Source of the DNA: Lineus longissimus
Taxonomy: Eukaryota; Nemertea; Pilidiophora; Heteronemertea; Lineidae
Length of the DNA stretch: 64,000 bases
NCBI RefSeq assembly: GCF_910592395.1
Contig: NC_088323.1
Span: 6,386,001 to 6,450,000 of the forward strand
Direction of reading: 5' to 3'
The first letter of the stretch is position 1. Every line of letters begins with the position of its first letter. The notes under the pieces were generated by a model that saw nothing but the letters and a program-made list of their open reading frames with translations, made no database searches and was not told where the DNA came from. This document shows positions 47,301 through 58,762 of the stretch, in pieces. The position numbers and the translations under genes were made by a program.

Positions 47301-48472
47301 ATCATCAGAACTGACTTCAACTACTACAACTACTTGGTCTGTTGGGACACGTTTGAAGCTGACCCCATGGCTCCAACAGCAAATGCCACAAGTGCTTTGC
47401 CCAGACCACAAACATACTTACATCGGCATGGCCATTGAATGCAGCATGATGAAGACTCGTTCTCCCCATCCGATCTGACACGTTCACATTTGCCAACAAT
47501 GGTATGATGTATTCGGCACACTTCAGCGCGTTGTTTGCCGCTGCAACGTGGAGGGGAGTCTGCCAATTTTTGTCTCGCGCATTGACCTCAGCTTGGTGGC
47601 GTAATAACGTCTCGACACATTCCTAAAAGCAGAGGATAAGGTATCAAAAGAACAAGAGATGACAATTCCCAGTCTAGTCTAAACTGAACCAAGCAACCAA
47701 GCCATTTCTGGCTCACCGTGTGACCTAAAGTAATCGACAATGGCCACTGTGAATTAAACTGAAACCCAGCTTTTACAATAGGCAAACATGCCATAAGGCC
47801 GATGATGATGAAACCTTAACCAACAATGCCTGTTTCCCCTTAAGACTCCAGCTTTCTTGGTGGAAGTTGAACCCTTTGCTTACATCACTCTTTGAGCAGC
47901 AAGCCCGGTGCAGCGGTGTCAGCCATTTGTTATCCTTCGTGTTCACACGAGCACCGCTCATAATTAGGAGTTCAGCTATTTCTGCCTCGCCACAGAATGC
48001 TGCAGCATGAAGGGGGCTCCTCCGCTCGGAGTCCTGGAAAGAACCATTATATTTTCAGTTACATTTCAAAAACAGTTCATGCGGTTGCTTGAACATGTTG
48101 ACAGGTGATACAAACTTTAACTTAGACAGTCATGGACATAAATATACGTTTTCAAAGATTATCAGTCAACTGCCAGCGACGTAGATCTACGTTTGAGATT
48201 AGTTCCTCAAGAAACAGTCAGACGTCTTGCTAACAGAATAGCTGTCTCTTCAGAATTGAGCGGGAATACACGGTCATGCTGGTATTCTCAAGCCATCATT
48301 ACATGTACATGTACACCTTATTCACATCATTTTCTTCACTGTCTCTTGAGCAGTGTAAAACGTCTAGGGATAAAAACTGAACTGTTACCTGATAGTTGAC
48401 GTCCTCCTTCTTATAAAGGAGAGCTCGCACCTCATCTGGGTCGCCATGGAAACATGCTTGAACCAATGGAGG
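38341..48472 (-). CDS. ANKRD28: PP6 regulatory ankyrin repeat subunit (ANKRD28/44/52 type)
   Basis: Eighteen exons: 48389-48472, 47884-48033, 47422-47622, 47073-47225, 44614-44817, 44338-44424, 44034-44227, 43502-43654, 42845-43054, 42583-42694, 42043-42117, 41689-41890, 41271-41476, 40740-41035, 39597-39826, 39067-39229, 38703-38935 and 38341-38462. All junctions are GT-AG and in frame: 1024 aa, starting [20 protein letters not shown]. The first Met lies in an upstream exon (candidate 51619-51636). The protein is almost entirely ankyrin repeats; the block [18 protein letters not shown] and the blocks [16 protein letters not shown] and [20 protein letters not shown] are diagnostic of this trio. 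The acidic tail ends SSDSEFY. Family members (about 990-1080 aa) scaffold the PP6 catalytic subunit with SAPS proteins. A single pre-duplication invertebrate orthologue of the three vertebrate paralogues is likely, so the symbol is approximate. Introns contain a 116-bp array and older repeats. Confidence 0.93.
40017..40709 (+). repeat. 116-bp tandem array, 6 copies, in ANKRD intron
   Basis: Units start at the shared GTCAATACACCATG at 40023, 40139, 40254, 40370, 40486 and 40602, a period of 115-116 bp. Two subtypes alternate: copies 2 and 6 carry 'ataaaagacaaacaaaaaaa' and the others 'gaaaaaaaacaaacaaacaa'. The array ends ~30 bp from the exon at 40740-41035, on its donor side. Confidence 0.95.
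45280..45428 (+). repeat. Dispersed ~140-bp repeat, copy 2
   Basis: Partner of 27011-27150, with the same ordered blocks (gactgttc / ttgtgacc / cacacacaaaat / accagggaac / atagagacaa). It lies in the large ANKRD intron between exons 44614-44817 and 47073-47225. Confidence 0.6.
46748..46978 (+). repeat. Two diverged ~110-bp direct repeats in ANKRD intron
   Basis: 'cagttatctaat...ggccaa...cttgagcagaggaaaagg' near 46748-46850 recurs as 'cagttatctaatgggccaag...cttgagtagagggaaag' near 46878-46978. It is an old local duplication. Confidence 0.5.
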
Positions 48473-50239
48473 CTGCAAGAACAAAATCGTCGAGAGATTT
48501 ATATATGAAGATATTTTATGTTATCAGATGCTGTCTCTCCGATACCAACCAAATTTGCCGATTGTAATGCAATCCCATTCGAGTAGGACCGCTTGATCAC
48601 ACCACTGTCACTGCGCTGGAGAACAAAAGGGTCAAACCCCCACTGGATGACCTTTTGCCCATTTTTTACTATCGCAGCCTCATCCATTGAAGTGTACTGT
48701 GTCAAAGAGGTCTCAGATAGCTGTCACCAACAATAGTTTGTTTTCTTACCAAAGCACTGACATAATGAATCAAACAGGACGTCACTCTCCATAGCAGAGG
48801 TCAGGATTTTTGTAAAGTTTGATTTTGAGAGATGTGACTAGTGTATGGAGGACCAGCCATACTTGAATTTGTCGCTGATACTACTTTCTGGAATGTTCTG
48901 ATGAGATCTTTGACCAAGACAAAGCAATGTGAAAACTGAAAAGTATTTGCACACCACAATAAACCTAGGGCAGAGAAAAAATGTATTTTGGAGCGCACCG
49001 ATTGCCATGGCAACAAAAACACGCTTCAGGAGTGGATTTTAATTTCGACATCCACGTCTAATTTGGGCACAAAGCGTCAAAATGTCCTTGCAATTGAAAG
49101 CCCTGATGCAAGAGTTAATCAAACAAATGGTAACCTATCAAGCACCAGCTTTGGTTTTTGTATTCTAAGGTGATAGCAAGTATGCATTGGTGATAGCAAT
49201 AATGGATTAAGAGATCCATACACTGCTGGTGATAGGGATATTCATATTCCATGTATTTATGTCATAAGAACCATGAAAATAATCCCCTTGATGTTGTTTT
49301 TGGTCAATCGGAGAACACTGGGTGTGATGCTGCACCCGCCACAAACTGTGTCATCAGTGTTCGCCTCACTCTTTCAGAAAATGAAGGAGGATCTGTTTAA
49401 CCAGTGGCAGTCAGGAGAGATTTTACGATGTATGAATAAATTGATACCGATATGTAATCAAATATGACTAACAGGACATAAGATTTAAAAGTCACAACAA
49501 ACTATTTCATGAATTTATATGAACTGGCCTCATTTTTACAAATTCTAGCTAACTAGCAGTATGATTGGTCACCATATGATTCCTGTATGTTGTTCCTAGT
49601 GTTATGTGGTCCTGATATTCCCCAAAGACGATGATACCATTATCATCATATGGAAGGCTGCAGTCATCATTATATGTATTCCCAAGAAACTATGAATCAT
49701 TACTCTGTATTTTCTAGCACAGCGCAGTTAAAGTTAGGGTTTATCATCTAAATTAAATTACAACCGAGGTTATCATGACACCCATAGAGTCCGACCCACA
49801 CGTCCAAAGCAATTCCTTGACTTACATGCATGTTTTGGTCTCCCTTTCGTCCCATTCACATTTCTCTGAATTCCCAATTCACGCTAATATCAATCTAGGA
49901 CTATATCCCCACCCCAGTCCTATATGGTGTTATAGCGCAGGCCCCATAGGCTTATCTGCACTGCTATGATATGAGTATAACGTGCAAAACAACCAAGCAT
50001 TGTGATGAGAGCAAAGAATAATTTCTGTCACAGCCAAATACAGAATACAAACAGGCATTGTCAATGATGGACCTTGCTCAAACGGGACATATCAGTGACA
50101 GTGGTGTAGTATTTGTACTCGAAGGAGAAGCAAACATACTTTAGAAAGGTGCTTTATAAGATTCTATTCTTGAGAGCTTTGCATATTCAGCAGTGAAGGG
50201 TTAAAATGTAGACGATACCATAACTGTGGTATCCAACTA

Positions 50240-50415
50240 CAGTGGAACCTCCCTTAGCGGACACCTCTCTATTAAGGACAACCTCTCTATTAAGGACACT
50301 AGTTTTAGTCCCAAAGTGGTTGCTTCTATTCAATTTGACCTCTAATCAGGACACCTCTCTATTAAGGACAGCACTTGTCAGTCACGAGGGTGTCCTTAAT
50401 GGAGAGGTTCTACTG
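50240..50415 (+). mobile_element. Pogo/Tigger-like MITE, most complete copy
   Basis: 176 bp with terminal inverted repeats CAGTGGAACCTC at the left and the reverse complement of CAGTAGAACCTCTCC at the right, flanked by TA on both sides (50238-50239 and 50416-50417). The interior has repeated 'acctctctattaaggaca' blocks. TA duplication and CAG ends fit the Tc1/mariner-pogo group. Other copies: 1776-1923, 22036-22096, 50888-51386 and 54620-54775. Confidence 0.8.
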
Positions 50416-50887
50416 TAATTATGTTTTAGACCTTTTCTAAAGACATGAGTAGCACAAAACCAAAGCAAATTTTGGCCTACATCATGTGAGACAATCTAAA
50501 TTTGAATACAATTTTAACTGTATATGTAACTACAAGTTGTGACCTTGCATAATGTTGCATGCCAGTAAAATGAAACATATAATTTTCCTCTAAGGTCACC
50601 TTCAACTGGGAACTACAAATACAATTCTAAACTTGTTACAAACTTCATTCAACTAATCTATTTTCTTAGCAATTAGAACGACTCGAAACTCGAAAGAGAT
50701 ACATGTAGGCCTACTTCAATAAAAGTATACAGAAGCGATTTGTGACAGCTTTATTTCTTAGTATTATTGTATTGTAATTCCCAGGACTTAACAAAATACG
50801 TTGAAGTATGTAGAGTAGACTCTTTGAGATTTGGTGGGGATATAAATTTTTGACATCAGATTTTCCCTATACAGTATATATCATCTA

Positions 50888-51386
50888 CAGCGGAACCACT
50901 CTTAGCAGACACCCCTGTTAGCCGGACCACCTCACTATTAAGGTTGGTTGTCAAATTAGCGGCAACTCAAACCCAGCTCAGATTCCCAGGTATTAACCTG
51001 AGAAAGATTCTGGTGATTTCCGATTCTTATGATGAGTAACAAGAAGTACAAGTTGTACTGGTCAAATGATCCTTGGCAGGTTTCAACACCTGATGCTGAG
51101 GTTCTAACTACTCCATGATGGCATGAATCACCTACATTCTGAAGCCAATTTAACTTTTTTCATTAAAAAAACATGATTTTCTAGTTTCAATTCGTAGACA
51201 TGCCTCTCTACATGTAGCCTGGTGGTAATCGTAGTGAGAAACATTCTTATTAACCATCAAATATTTTGAAATTCGAAGACTGGCAGGCACTACAAGATAG
51301 GGGTGAAGAGAAATACGATTGCAGTAATCGCAACAGTTGCAGCAGTTGTAAGTCCCAAGGGTGTCCTTCAACAGAGAGGTTGTAAT
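50888..51386 (+). mobile_element. Interrupted pogo-like MITE
   Basis: The left end (CAGCGGAACCACTCTTAGCAG, 50888 on) and right end ('gggtgtccttcaacagagaggttgtaatgta', to 51386) of the same MITE family are separated by ~300 bp of unrelated sequence. Either a second insertion split the element or two fragments lie close together. Confidence 0.45.
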
Positions 51387-51618
51387 GTACACTCATGATA
51401 CTTGACATAATCTGACCTGAAATACACACTCACGAGTCAACACTACTTTACTTTCACTTCCTACTTTCTCTTCCGTTCTTAACAACGGAAATCAAGTATC
51501 AGATGTCAGACATTACATGTTCTCGAAACCATGTAATGCCTGACATTGATTTTTGTTCTGTGGCTGAACTCAGTTTTATTGCATGAGATCTGGATTCCTG
51601 AAGAGAATCGACGTCGAC

Positions 51619-51636
51619 CTGAACTTTAAAGACCAT
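51619..51636 (-). CDS. ANKRD28: Tentative first coding exon of the ANKRD gene (MVFKVQ)
   Basis: The 18 bases encode M-V-F-K-V-Q and would join in phase 0 to the exon starting PPLVQ. Vertebrate paralogues start M-V-V-L-K-I-R-D-Q / M-A-V-L-K-L-T-D-Q before P-(S/P)-L-V-Q. The match in length and pattern is the only support. The donor (CAG|gtcgac) is weak; using the next GT six bases on would give MVFKVQVD. Confidence 0.35.
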
Positions 51637-53156
51637 ATCCCATATTGATGACGACATTGGCACCGAAAACTAGAGGTGGTGGTGACAGCAATGCAGACTG
51701 ATCTTTCAGTATGACGACGTCGAATGCTATTGGATCGAGGGGCTACGTCAGTCTTCAAATCTCATCCCACGTTGTGTCTTACGCCAGTTATGGTACTGTC
51801 GGTAGGCCTACGGTACAGCATGTTCGAATCACGAATGGATAAAATTGACAACATTTCAAACTTCACACTTTTTAACTATCAATCAATGATGTATCCTGTA
51901 CTGCCACGGCTAAACTTTAGAATCCCCGATCGGAAATGACGTAGTTTGATCGCATTCAACTATAAATCCATTGAACAGTGGTGCTTGGTTAGTCAACCGA
52001 TGACCTTTTTTTGGGGTGTGATCGGGGATTCTAAACTCGTTCCACTGCCACTCATGCAAGATGCATCAAGCACAAATATGTTTATTATCTGGAGACAATT
52101 TCAATGCCAATGGCAATGCATGTATATGTGGGTGTACGTGTACACTGTACTACATGTATGCATGTACTAGTAATGTAGTATACACATGCATAGTACATTT
52201 TTACACTGCAAAACAGGTCGTGGCAATTTTGGAAATTGAGGTTAGAAATTCGGGCTCTTTCATGCCGTCTAAAACGAGTTATAGCTACCTCATTAACAAG
52301 CATCTGTTCCACAACCATTACTTGGTTCGTGCTGCTCATATACCGAGAAACAGCCGACACTGGGCTCCTGTTCGGGAGGTGGAGAGAGAATTTCGACATT
52401 TGGCTCAACTTTTTGGAAAGCTCACGACCGCCATGACAGAAAATAAATTCTCGAAATTTGATTGGTTTGCAGGTGCACGTGACACACCTGTGTTGACCTA
52501 TGAACCCGGAAATGAATGAAAAGAGCAGAACAAAATTTCATCATGATCATGTTCATTTTTCTCTAATTTTATGCAAATAAAAGACAAATGAATGTATACT
52601 TTTTGGTTGAAAGAATATTGGTGTTGAAATTTAGTAGTTGACGATGTCAGTATATCAACAGGTTAGTTAATTTAGTGACTAAATCTGAAATTGTAGTCGT
52701 TGTCATCAGTGTTGTGCATCTTGACACACAAGGTTTTTTGAGATAACAATCCTCACAGTAAGCATGAGGTTTTCCTGCACTATCTAGAACACCGGCATGT
52801 AAGGTGGGTATTTTTGACTCGCTAGGGACTAGCGTAAGAATTAAGATGTCATGTAGGTCACTGAAAAGGCAGTTAATATTATTATTAAACACGGTAGTAT
52901 GGACAACGCCAAGTGGCCAGGCCATATGACAAAAAAAAAATACATGTATACTAAATTGATCACCAGCAATAATTTATCAATGACTTGGCCTGCTCTTACT
53001 AAATGCACTCGAGAAGCAAAAGGTGCAGGTGGTGCTTTGCCCAAGGACATAGTCATGAAGCCAAGAAAAATAATCAGCTGTGAATTGAATAATGTTAACT
53101 CAGTTCCATTTACTTTGCAGGCAACTGAAGCACCAGATGCCCAAGACAAATCCAAG
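51637..53156. promoter_or_regulatory. Divergent 5' region between ANKRD and COASY
   Basis: This holds the presumed promoters of both genes. A 3' splice site (TTTACTTTGCAG ending at 53120) lies 36 bp upstream of the COASY start, suggesting a 5' UTR intron. An open frame at 52061-52519 shows no family resemblance and is not called. No TATA box stands out. Confidence 0.4.
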
Positions 53157-56100
53157 ATGTTCAAGTCAGGAGTCCTTGTTTTGACATCGTCAATCCTCCG
53201 AAAAACAAAAACCCTTGCTCCACTATTGAGCAAAGCATCACAGTCGGTAGATGAAACCCTCTACATATATCTAGATCCAGAAGCAAGCAGCCAAAATGAT
53301 AACCGTGTACCTCTTACTAAAGGAATACAGGACTTAGTCATTCAAACTTATGTTAAAGCCTCAAGAAGTGCCTTAGATGTCCGCTTCTTTTTGGACAATT
53401 TGGGAAAATGTTCACCAAAAGTTACTTTCAAGAGATTTCCTGCTGTTGCGATATGTGAAAAAAACACTGACATCGCAAAGATTGTGAATTCCAGACTTTT
53501 GGTTAATCGGACAAATGTCACCATATTGCCAGTGAACAGTACTGAAAGTGGTCAAGATGAGGAAATTGCAGATTTATCCGATGGACCTTTGAAAACCTAT
53601 GAAAATGTCATCCTTGGAGGAACGTTTGATCGACTGCATAACGGGCACAAAATATTATTGTCACAGGCTTCTTTGATTTGTAACAAGAGATTGACAGTTG
53701 GTGTGACCAATGGCAAAATGAATGAGAGTAGGTATAGTTTCTACCAAAAACTGATAAAACCAATCTTTATTAATTCTTTGTTCTACCCAGATACACCATT
53801 TCATTTAAAAATGGCCCTCTGAACTTTGGTGATTTTGCACAGAAACTGAAATATTTGAACAAACTATTAGATTTTATCTGAAAATTCAGGGACTGAAGTA
53901 TCAAAAAATATTTCACTTTGCCAGAATCAGACGAGGCATGACCAAAAAAGAGCCACTTGAAGGAAACCCAGGTCCCTAACTGCATTCTAGTCAACTGATG
54001 ACTACCAATTTGACCCCTCCTGGCTAAAGTCCCTTTAAATTATTTGGCTTTTTTTCTTTCTTCAGAGAAGTCCCTGTACGAACTTATGCAGTCCACGGAC
54101 GAAAGGATCGGTGCAGTTAAAGAATTCTTAGATGACATAAAGCCGTCTTTATTCAACGATGTCGTCCCTATCACCGACCCGTTTGGACCAACTATCACGG
54201 ATGAGAATTATCAGTGTTTGGTCGTGAGCCAAGAAACACTGAAGGGAGGCAATATGGTGAACACAGAGAGAAAGCAGAAGGTGAGTGGAAAGTGTTTGGT
54301 CTTGTTGCAGGCACCTATGGTGATGACCACCACAAACAAGCAACCTTTGTTGCATGTGATCTTCATCGCAGCTTAAATTGCTTGTTTACGGGACACTTTA
54401 GGCCCACAGAAATAAGGCAGTTGATAGTACTCGTTTCATCATAATTTCAGGGTTGGAACATGTTGGAGCTGAATGTGATAGATTTAGTTGAAGACGTCGA
54501 CCATTCTCCAGAAGAAGAGACCAAGATTAGCTCATCCTCTGGCAGGAAGCGGTTATTGGGTACGCTCCTCAAGACGCCAGTGGTAATAATTGTAACATCC
54601 TCAAAAGTCAATACAAGTACAGTGGAACCTCCCTTAGCGGACACCCCTATATCAAAGGCGCCCACTCTTTTAGGGATGCTAATTTTGGACCCAGATTGAT
54701 TGTTTCCATTCAATTTGACCTCTCTAGTGAGGACACCTCTCTAATAAGGACAGGACTTGTCAGTCCCGAGGATGTACTATTAGTCTTATACTTGAAGCAA
54801 CCAAAGAGGAGGGTTTAAGGTTTTTATTGTGGGTAGGGATGCTGCTACCTTCCCACACAAAGCATGGGAGTTGGTTCTATATGATATAGAATAAAAAATA
54901 AAAATGATTCATTCTGTATTTTCATCCCATTAATTTGGCGTTTCCTTTACCAAACATTTAAGTTTGACCCTCCATCAAGAACATCTCCAGATGTGTATGT
55001 CATCGGCCTGACAGGAGGCATAGCAAGTGGCAAGTCCTCGGTGTGCAAGCGGCTGAAGAAACTAGGAGCAGCTATCATAGACTGTGATAAATTAGGTATG
55101 AATTAACACTTTCCATGTGGAATTTCCCAAATCCTGTCCAGCATCTCAGCATTGCCAATACTGTTATTTATTATTTCATAATCTTTCAGGTCATGTTGCG
55201 TACGTCAAGGGAACGAAAGCATTTGATCAAATTGTTGACGTTTTCGGTTCGGACGTCGTCGGTTCTGATGGAGAAATTCACCGAAGATCACTCGGCGCTA
55301 AAGTATTTTCGGACAAGTCCCAGTTGACTAAATTGAATGAGATTGTCTGGCCAGCCATAGAGGAGTTAGCGAGGAAGGAAGTTATGGAACATGTCAGCCA
55401 AGGTGAATTATTGCTGCCTTTTTTTACTATGGAATGTGACGGGGCGGGGTATGGTTTAAGTGTATAGATATTGAACTTCTTATGCAAAACATCATTGCTC
55501 AATACAAGACACTGACAGATCACTTGTGACCTTAGAAAAGTCACTTTATTCATCACTATTTCATCTATTTCTCCTTCCTTCCTCATTTGTCCACGGCATC
55601 AAGTTACCTGAGAGAGAGGGAGACTTTAACCATTATGCCACTGGTCTCAATCGCATTTACTTTTTACTTTGCAGGAAAGAAGATAGTGATCTTGGATGCT
55701 GCAGTCCTCTTGGAGGCTGGTTGGCAGAATATGACGAATGAGGTGTGGGTGGCTGTTATTCCAAGAACTGAGGTAAGAAGGTTATCAATTGTTCCTTGAT
55801 CATTTCAATCACAAGCGAACAATCATTAAAAGCACAATAAAGTGCTTTCTTCATCACAGTGCTTTGGCACTAGAGAGCTGAAAATTATTACCAACTGAGA
55901 TCCTACACTTTTCCACTTATTCCATGAGGAAATAATTCGTGGCTCTTTCTACCATTTAGTACATTTCTACCATTTTGTACATCATGAAATATTTTGTCCT
56001 CATAGGCTGTGAAACGAATCATGGAAAGAAACAAAATGAGTGAGGAAGAAGCAATGAAGAGGATTGACTCCCAGTTGTCTAATACTGAGAGAGTGAGCCA

Positions 56101-56568
56101 AGCAAACGTTGTGCTATCGACGTTGTGGGATTATGATGTCACTCAGAAACAGGTAGTTGTTATGAAATGATAGATTGGTAAAAATCCGCCGAGCTCCGTT
56201 AGTTTGCCCTTACGCCAGTTGGCCAAAGTTGACATCTGAGGTCTGCTTTTCATTGTATTATCTTCCTGGCAGCCTTTCCGGTGGGTGTGCACATTGCATG
56301 GGTTATGTATTTGAGTGCTTTCATTTCTGAGTGTTTCCCCTCATTGTTTGGGACGCTGAAAGATAGATTGAAACGCTTTACTGTGTTTCCCCCTATTGAA
56401 AACTTATTGTGTCTTCAGCCGTCTATTGTTAGAACAGTCCTGTTAGAATGTCATGACATGTCGAAAACAAGCATTGCATTATTCACAGACTCAGACCATT
56501 CCTCATTTCAGGTGGAGAAAGCATGGGAACTGCTCACGAAACGGGTGCAAAGTTCAAGCAAACTCTAG
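53157..56568 (+). CDS. COASY: Bifunctional coenzyme A synthase (PPAT + DPCK)
   Basis: Eight exons: 53157-53727, 54066-54280, 54451-54582, 54963-55095, 55190-55402, 55675-55772, 56006-56152 and 56512-56568. All junctions are GT-AG and in frame, giving 521 aa (human COASY is 564). The N-terminus [13 protein letters not shown] matches the vertebrate start MAVFRSGLLVLT, which is why 53157 was chosen over the upstream in-frame ATG at 52899. The phosphopantetheine adenylyltransferase domain has the nucleotidyl-transferase motif [11 protein letters not shown] (residues 154-164, HxGH) and [19 protein letters not shown]. The dephospho-CoA kinase domain starts near residue 317 with P-loop GGIASGKS (324-331), then IDCDKLGHVAY and [14 protein letters not shown]. 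It catalyses the last two steps of CoA synthesis, at the mitochondrion or in the cytosol. Intron 3 holds a MITE. Confidence 0.97.
54620..54775 (+). mobile_element. Pogo-like MITE, right end eroded
   Basis: Begins CAGTGGAACCTCCCTTAGCGGA exactly like the copy at 50240 and continues through 'tccattcaatttgacctct' and 'gtcagtcccgaggatgt'. The right inverted repeat is not recognisable. It lies in COASY intron 3. Confidence 0.7.
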
Positions 56569-56869
56569 AGGCTCAACCAATACCGATTTTCGTTGCACCA
56601 GATGGTCACAGGCATGTGAAGATACCAAAATCAACCTGTCAATTAGTGCTTGATCAACCTAAAATAACACGGACAGGAAAAATTTTCTGTGCATGTACCG
56701 GTTGAAGAGGCCTTTATTACATGTAATAGGCTTGTGTGAAACAGACAAACCAAAACAGGCTACAGTGTCTACTGTATAATATACTAGCTCATGAGACACA
56801 CTTCCTATGATGGCATTTATCAATGACATTTCAAGTTCCGTCGAAATCATGATGTGCTGTTATGAATGA

Positions 56870-56875
56870 AATAAA
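56870..56875 (+). terminator. Candidate poly(A) signal AATAAA (COASY)
   Basis: A canonical AATAAA about 300 bp after the COASY stop, followed by a TTGTTGATTTTGTG U/GU-rich stretch as expected for a cleavage site. Confidence 0.6.
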
Positions 56876-57620
56876 TTGTTGATTTTGTGACTAACACTGT
56901 CGTCAGCTTCTTTTGGAGTTTCGAGTTACCAGAATCATTTTGAAGGATGACTATGATCTGTCACATTGCGCGACATGCTGGTTGGTAGAGGGAGACTGCC
57001 ATTGTTACAGTGGTCTTCAAACAAGAGCCAGCTGCCTCCTCCGGGCTGTTCTATTTCGATATAACTTACTGCTCTGACAACCATACTGCAACTACACATT
57101 CACTGGCTGTTCAATCCATCGCTCTGGAACTCCAAGAGTCATCATTGAGTAAATGCAACTTCTTGATTGGATGAATGTCAGGATCATCGACTGTTCCAAC
57201 CAGGATGACGCGTCGGGAATAAATTTACTAGGAAACGGATATTAATGTCACATGACAACGTAAATATTTATTTACTCTTTCCCTGAAAATGTTTATGTAC
57301 ACATATTTTACAGAGTGAGAGATTATCCCGACACATTACACAGACAAAATCCCCTCGCCCTCAAAGCTGCCCATCATCCCTAGCAACATAATTAAACAAT
57401 CCACTCTTGAAAGCACAACAATGTATTGGGTTGCTTCATTACGTTTGAACGAGGGGTGAAAGGCTGATACATGACACAATCACATGATAAACAAGATAAT
57501 TCACCAGAGGAAGGGTTTCCATTGAAAGTAATTTACTTGAGAAGTTTTTGGCACCGGCCACGGATGCAAGAATGTCATGCTATTATTGAGATATCATGAA
57601 GTGTGCCGCTAGAGGTCAAT
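56876..57620. other. Intergenic, nothing recognised
   Basis: Between the COASY 3' end and element copy 4. The last ~30 bases (gatatcatgaagtgtgccgctagaggtca) resemble 58851-58879 just beyond the element ('gatatcaggagtgccgccagaggtca'), a local duplication around the insertion. No gene is seen. Confidence 0.45.
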
Positions 57621-58668
57621 GAAATGGCCAGGGCCATTGTGCTCACCTCATGTGGAGGAAACATGGATAAAGAGCATGGTATTGTGTCATGTAGTGTTAG
57701 GTTTGATGTAGGTCCAAGCAATTACAATTTCCCCAAAATGGCCAATTTACAGTACATTCGACCTCTGTGACCTTGAAAAGTAGGTCAAATCAAAGAAGAC
57801 CCGGGTGACACATTGAATGGTTGTTAGAATTAGATGTACCTATGATATAAAATTGGTGCCAATCGGGCAAGTCATTACTAGGAATAATGGGTTTTTTGAA
57901 GAATTTAGGATTTGGCCCCCTCCCTGGAGGCCAAACGGCAAATCAGATCGCACCAAACTTCCGTACCTGAGATCACCTGACCAAGGGGTACATGTGTACT
58001 TAATTTGTGATCAATAGTCATTGCAGTTAAGAAACGTGCCATAGTTACGGCCTGACGGCGAATTTACGCCATTTGACCTCTGTGACCTTGACAAGAAGGT
58101 CAAATTAAAAACCTGTGTGACATATACTGTATGGTGGTTAGATGTACCCATGATATCAAATTAGTGGCAATCGGGCAAGAAGTTAAGGAATAATCACATT
58201 TTTAAGGTTTTTGGATTTTGCCCCCTGGTGGTCAAGTGGTGAATCATATTGGACCAAACTTCGGTCCCTGAGATCACCTGACTAAGGGGTAAATGTGTAC
58301 CAAATTTGGTATCAATAGTCATTGCAGTTTAGAAACGTGCTATCGTTACATCCTAACGGCCAATTTACACCATTTGACCTCTGTGACCTTGAAAAGGAGG
58401 TCAAATCAAAAACCCGGAGGATATATGATGCACCTTTGCTAGAAGTACCTACCATATTTTTTTCAAAATTTCCCGACTACTATTAAGGGAGATATTGCAT
58501 ATTTTCACTTTGAACGTTTGGCCCCCTGGTGGCCAAACCATGAAACGAATCGGACCGAAACTTGGTCTCCAAGGTGTCATTACATAAGGGTACATGTGTA
58601 CCAAGTTTCAACTCAATAGCTCTAACAGTTACGAAACGTGCCCTGCTAACGGACGACGGACGACGACG

Positions 58669-58706
<38 letters not shown>

Positions 58707-58762
58707 ACGACGGACGCCACGGTATGGGATAAGCTCACCTCTGCTAAGAGGTGAGCTAAAAA
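57621..58762 (+). mobile_element. ~1.1-kb dispersed non-autonomous element, copy 4
   Basis: Fourth near-identical copy, ATGGCCAGGGCC to hairpin plus TAAAAA, with the (ACG)n tract at about 58650-58715 interrupted by one GACGG unit. It lies intergenic between COASY and INSIG. Confidence 0.9.

Larger units (their letters stand above)
48473..51618 (-). other. Probable first intron of the ANKRD gene
   Basis: If the micro-exon at 51619-51636 is right, this 3.1 kb is intron 1. It contains two pogo-like MITEs (listed) and no protein-like frame. Short ORFs at 48499-48705 and 48801-49022 show no similarity and lack matching splice logic. Confidence 0.4.

Noticed and set aside
52061-52519. 152-codon ORF between ANKRD and COASY
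   Set aside because: No family resemblance, unusual composition in its first half, and an overlapping opposite-strand ORF. It may be UTR sequence.
52899-53156. Upstream in-frame extension of COASY from ATG 52899
   Set aside because: A pyrimidine tract and AG at 53109-53120 mark a likely splice acceptor inside it, and the protein similarity to vertebrate COASY begins at the Met at 53157.
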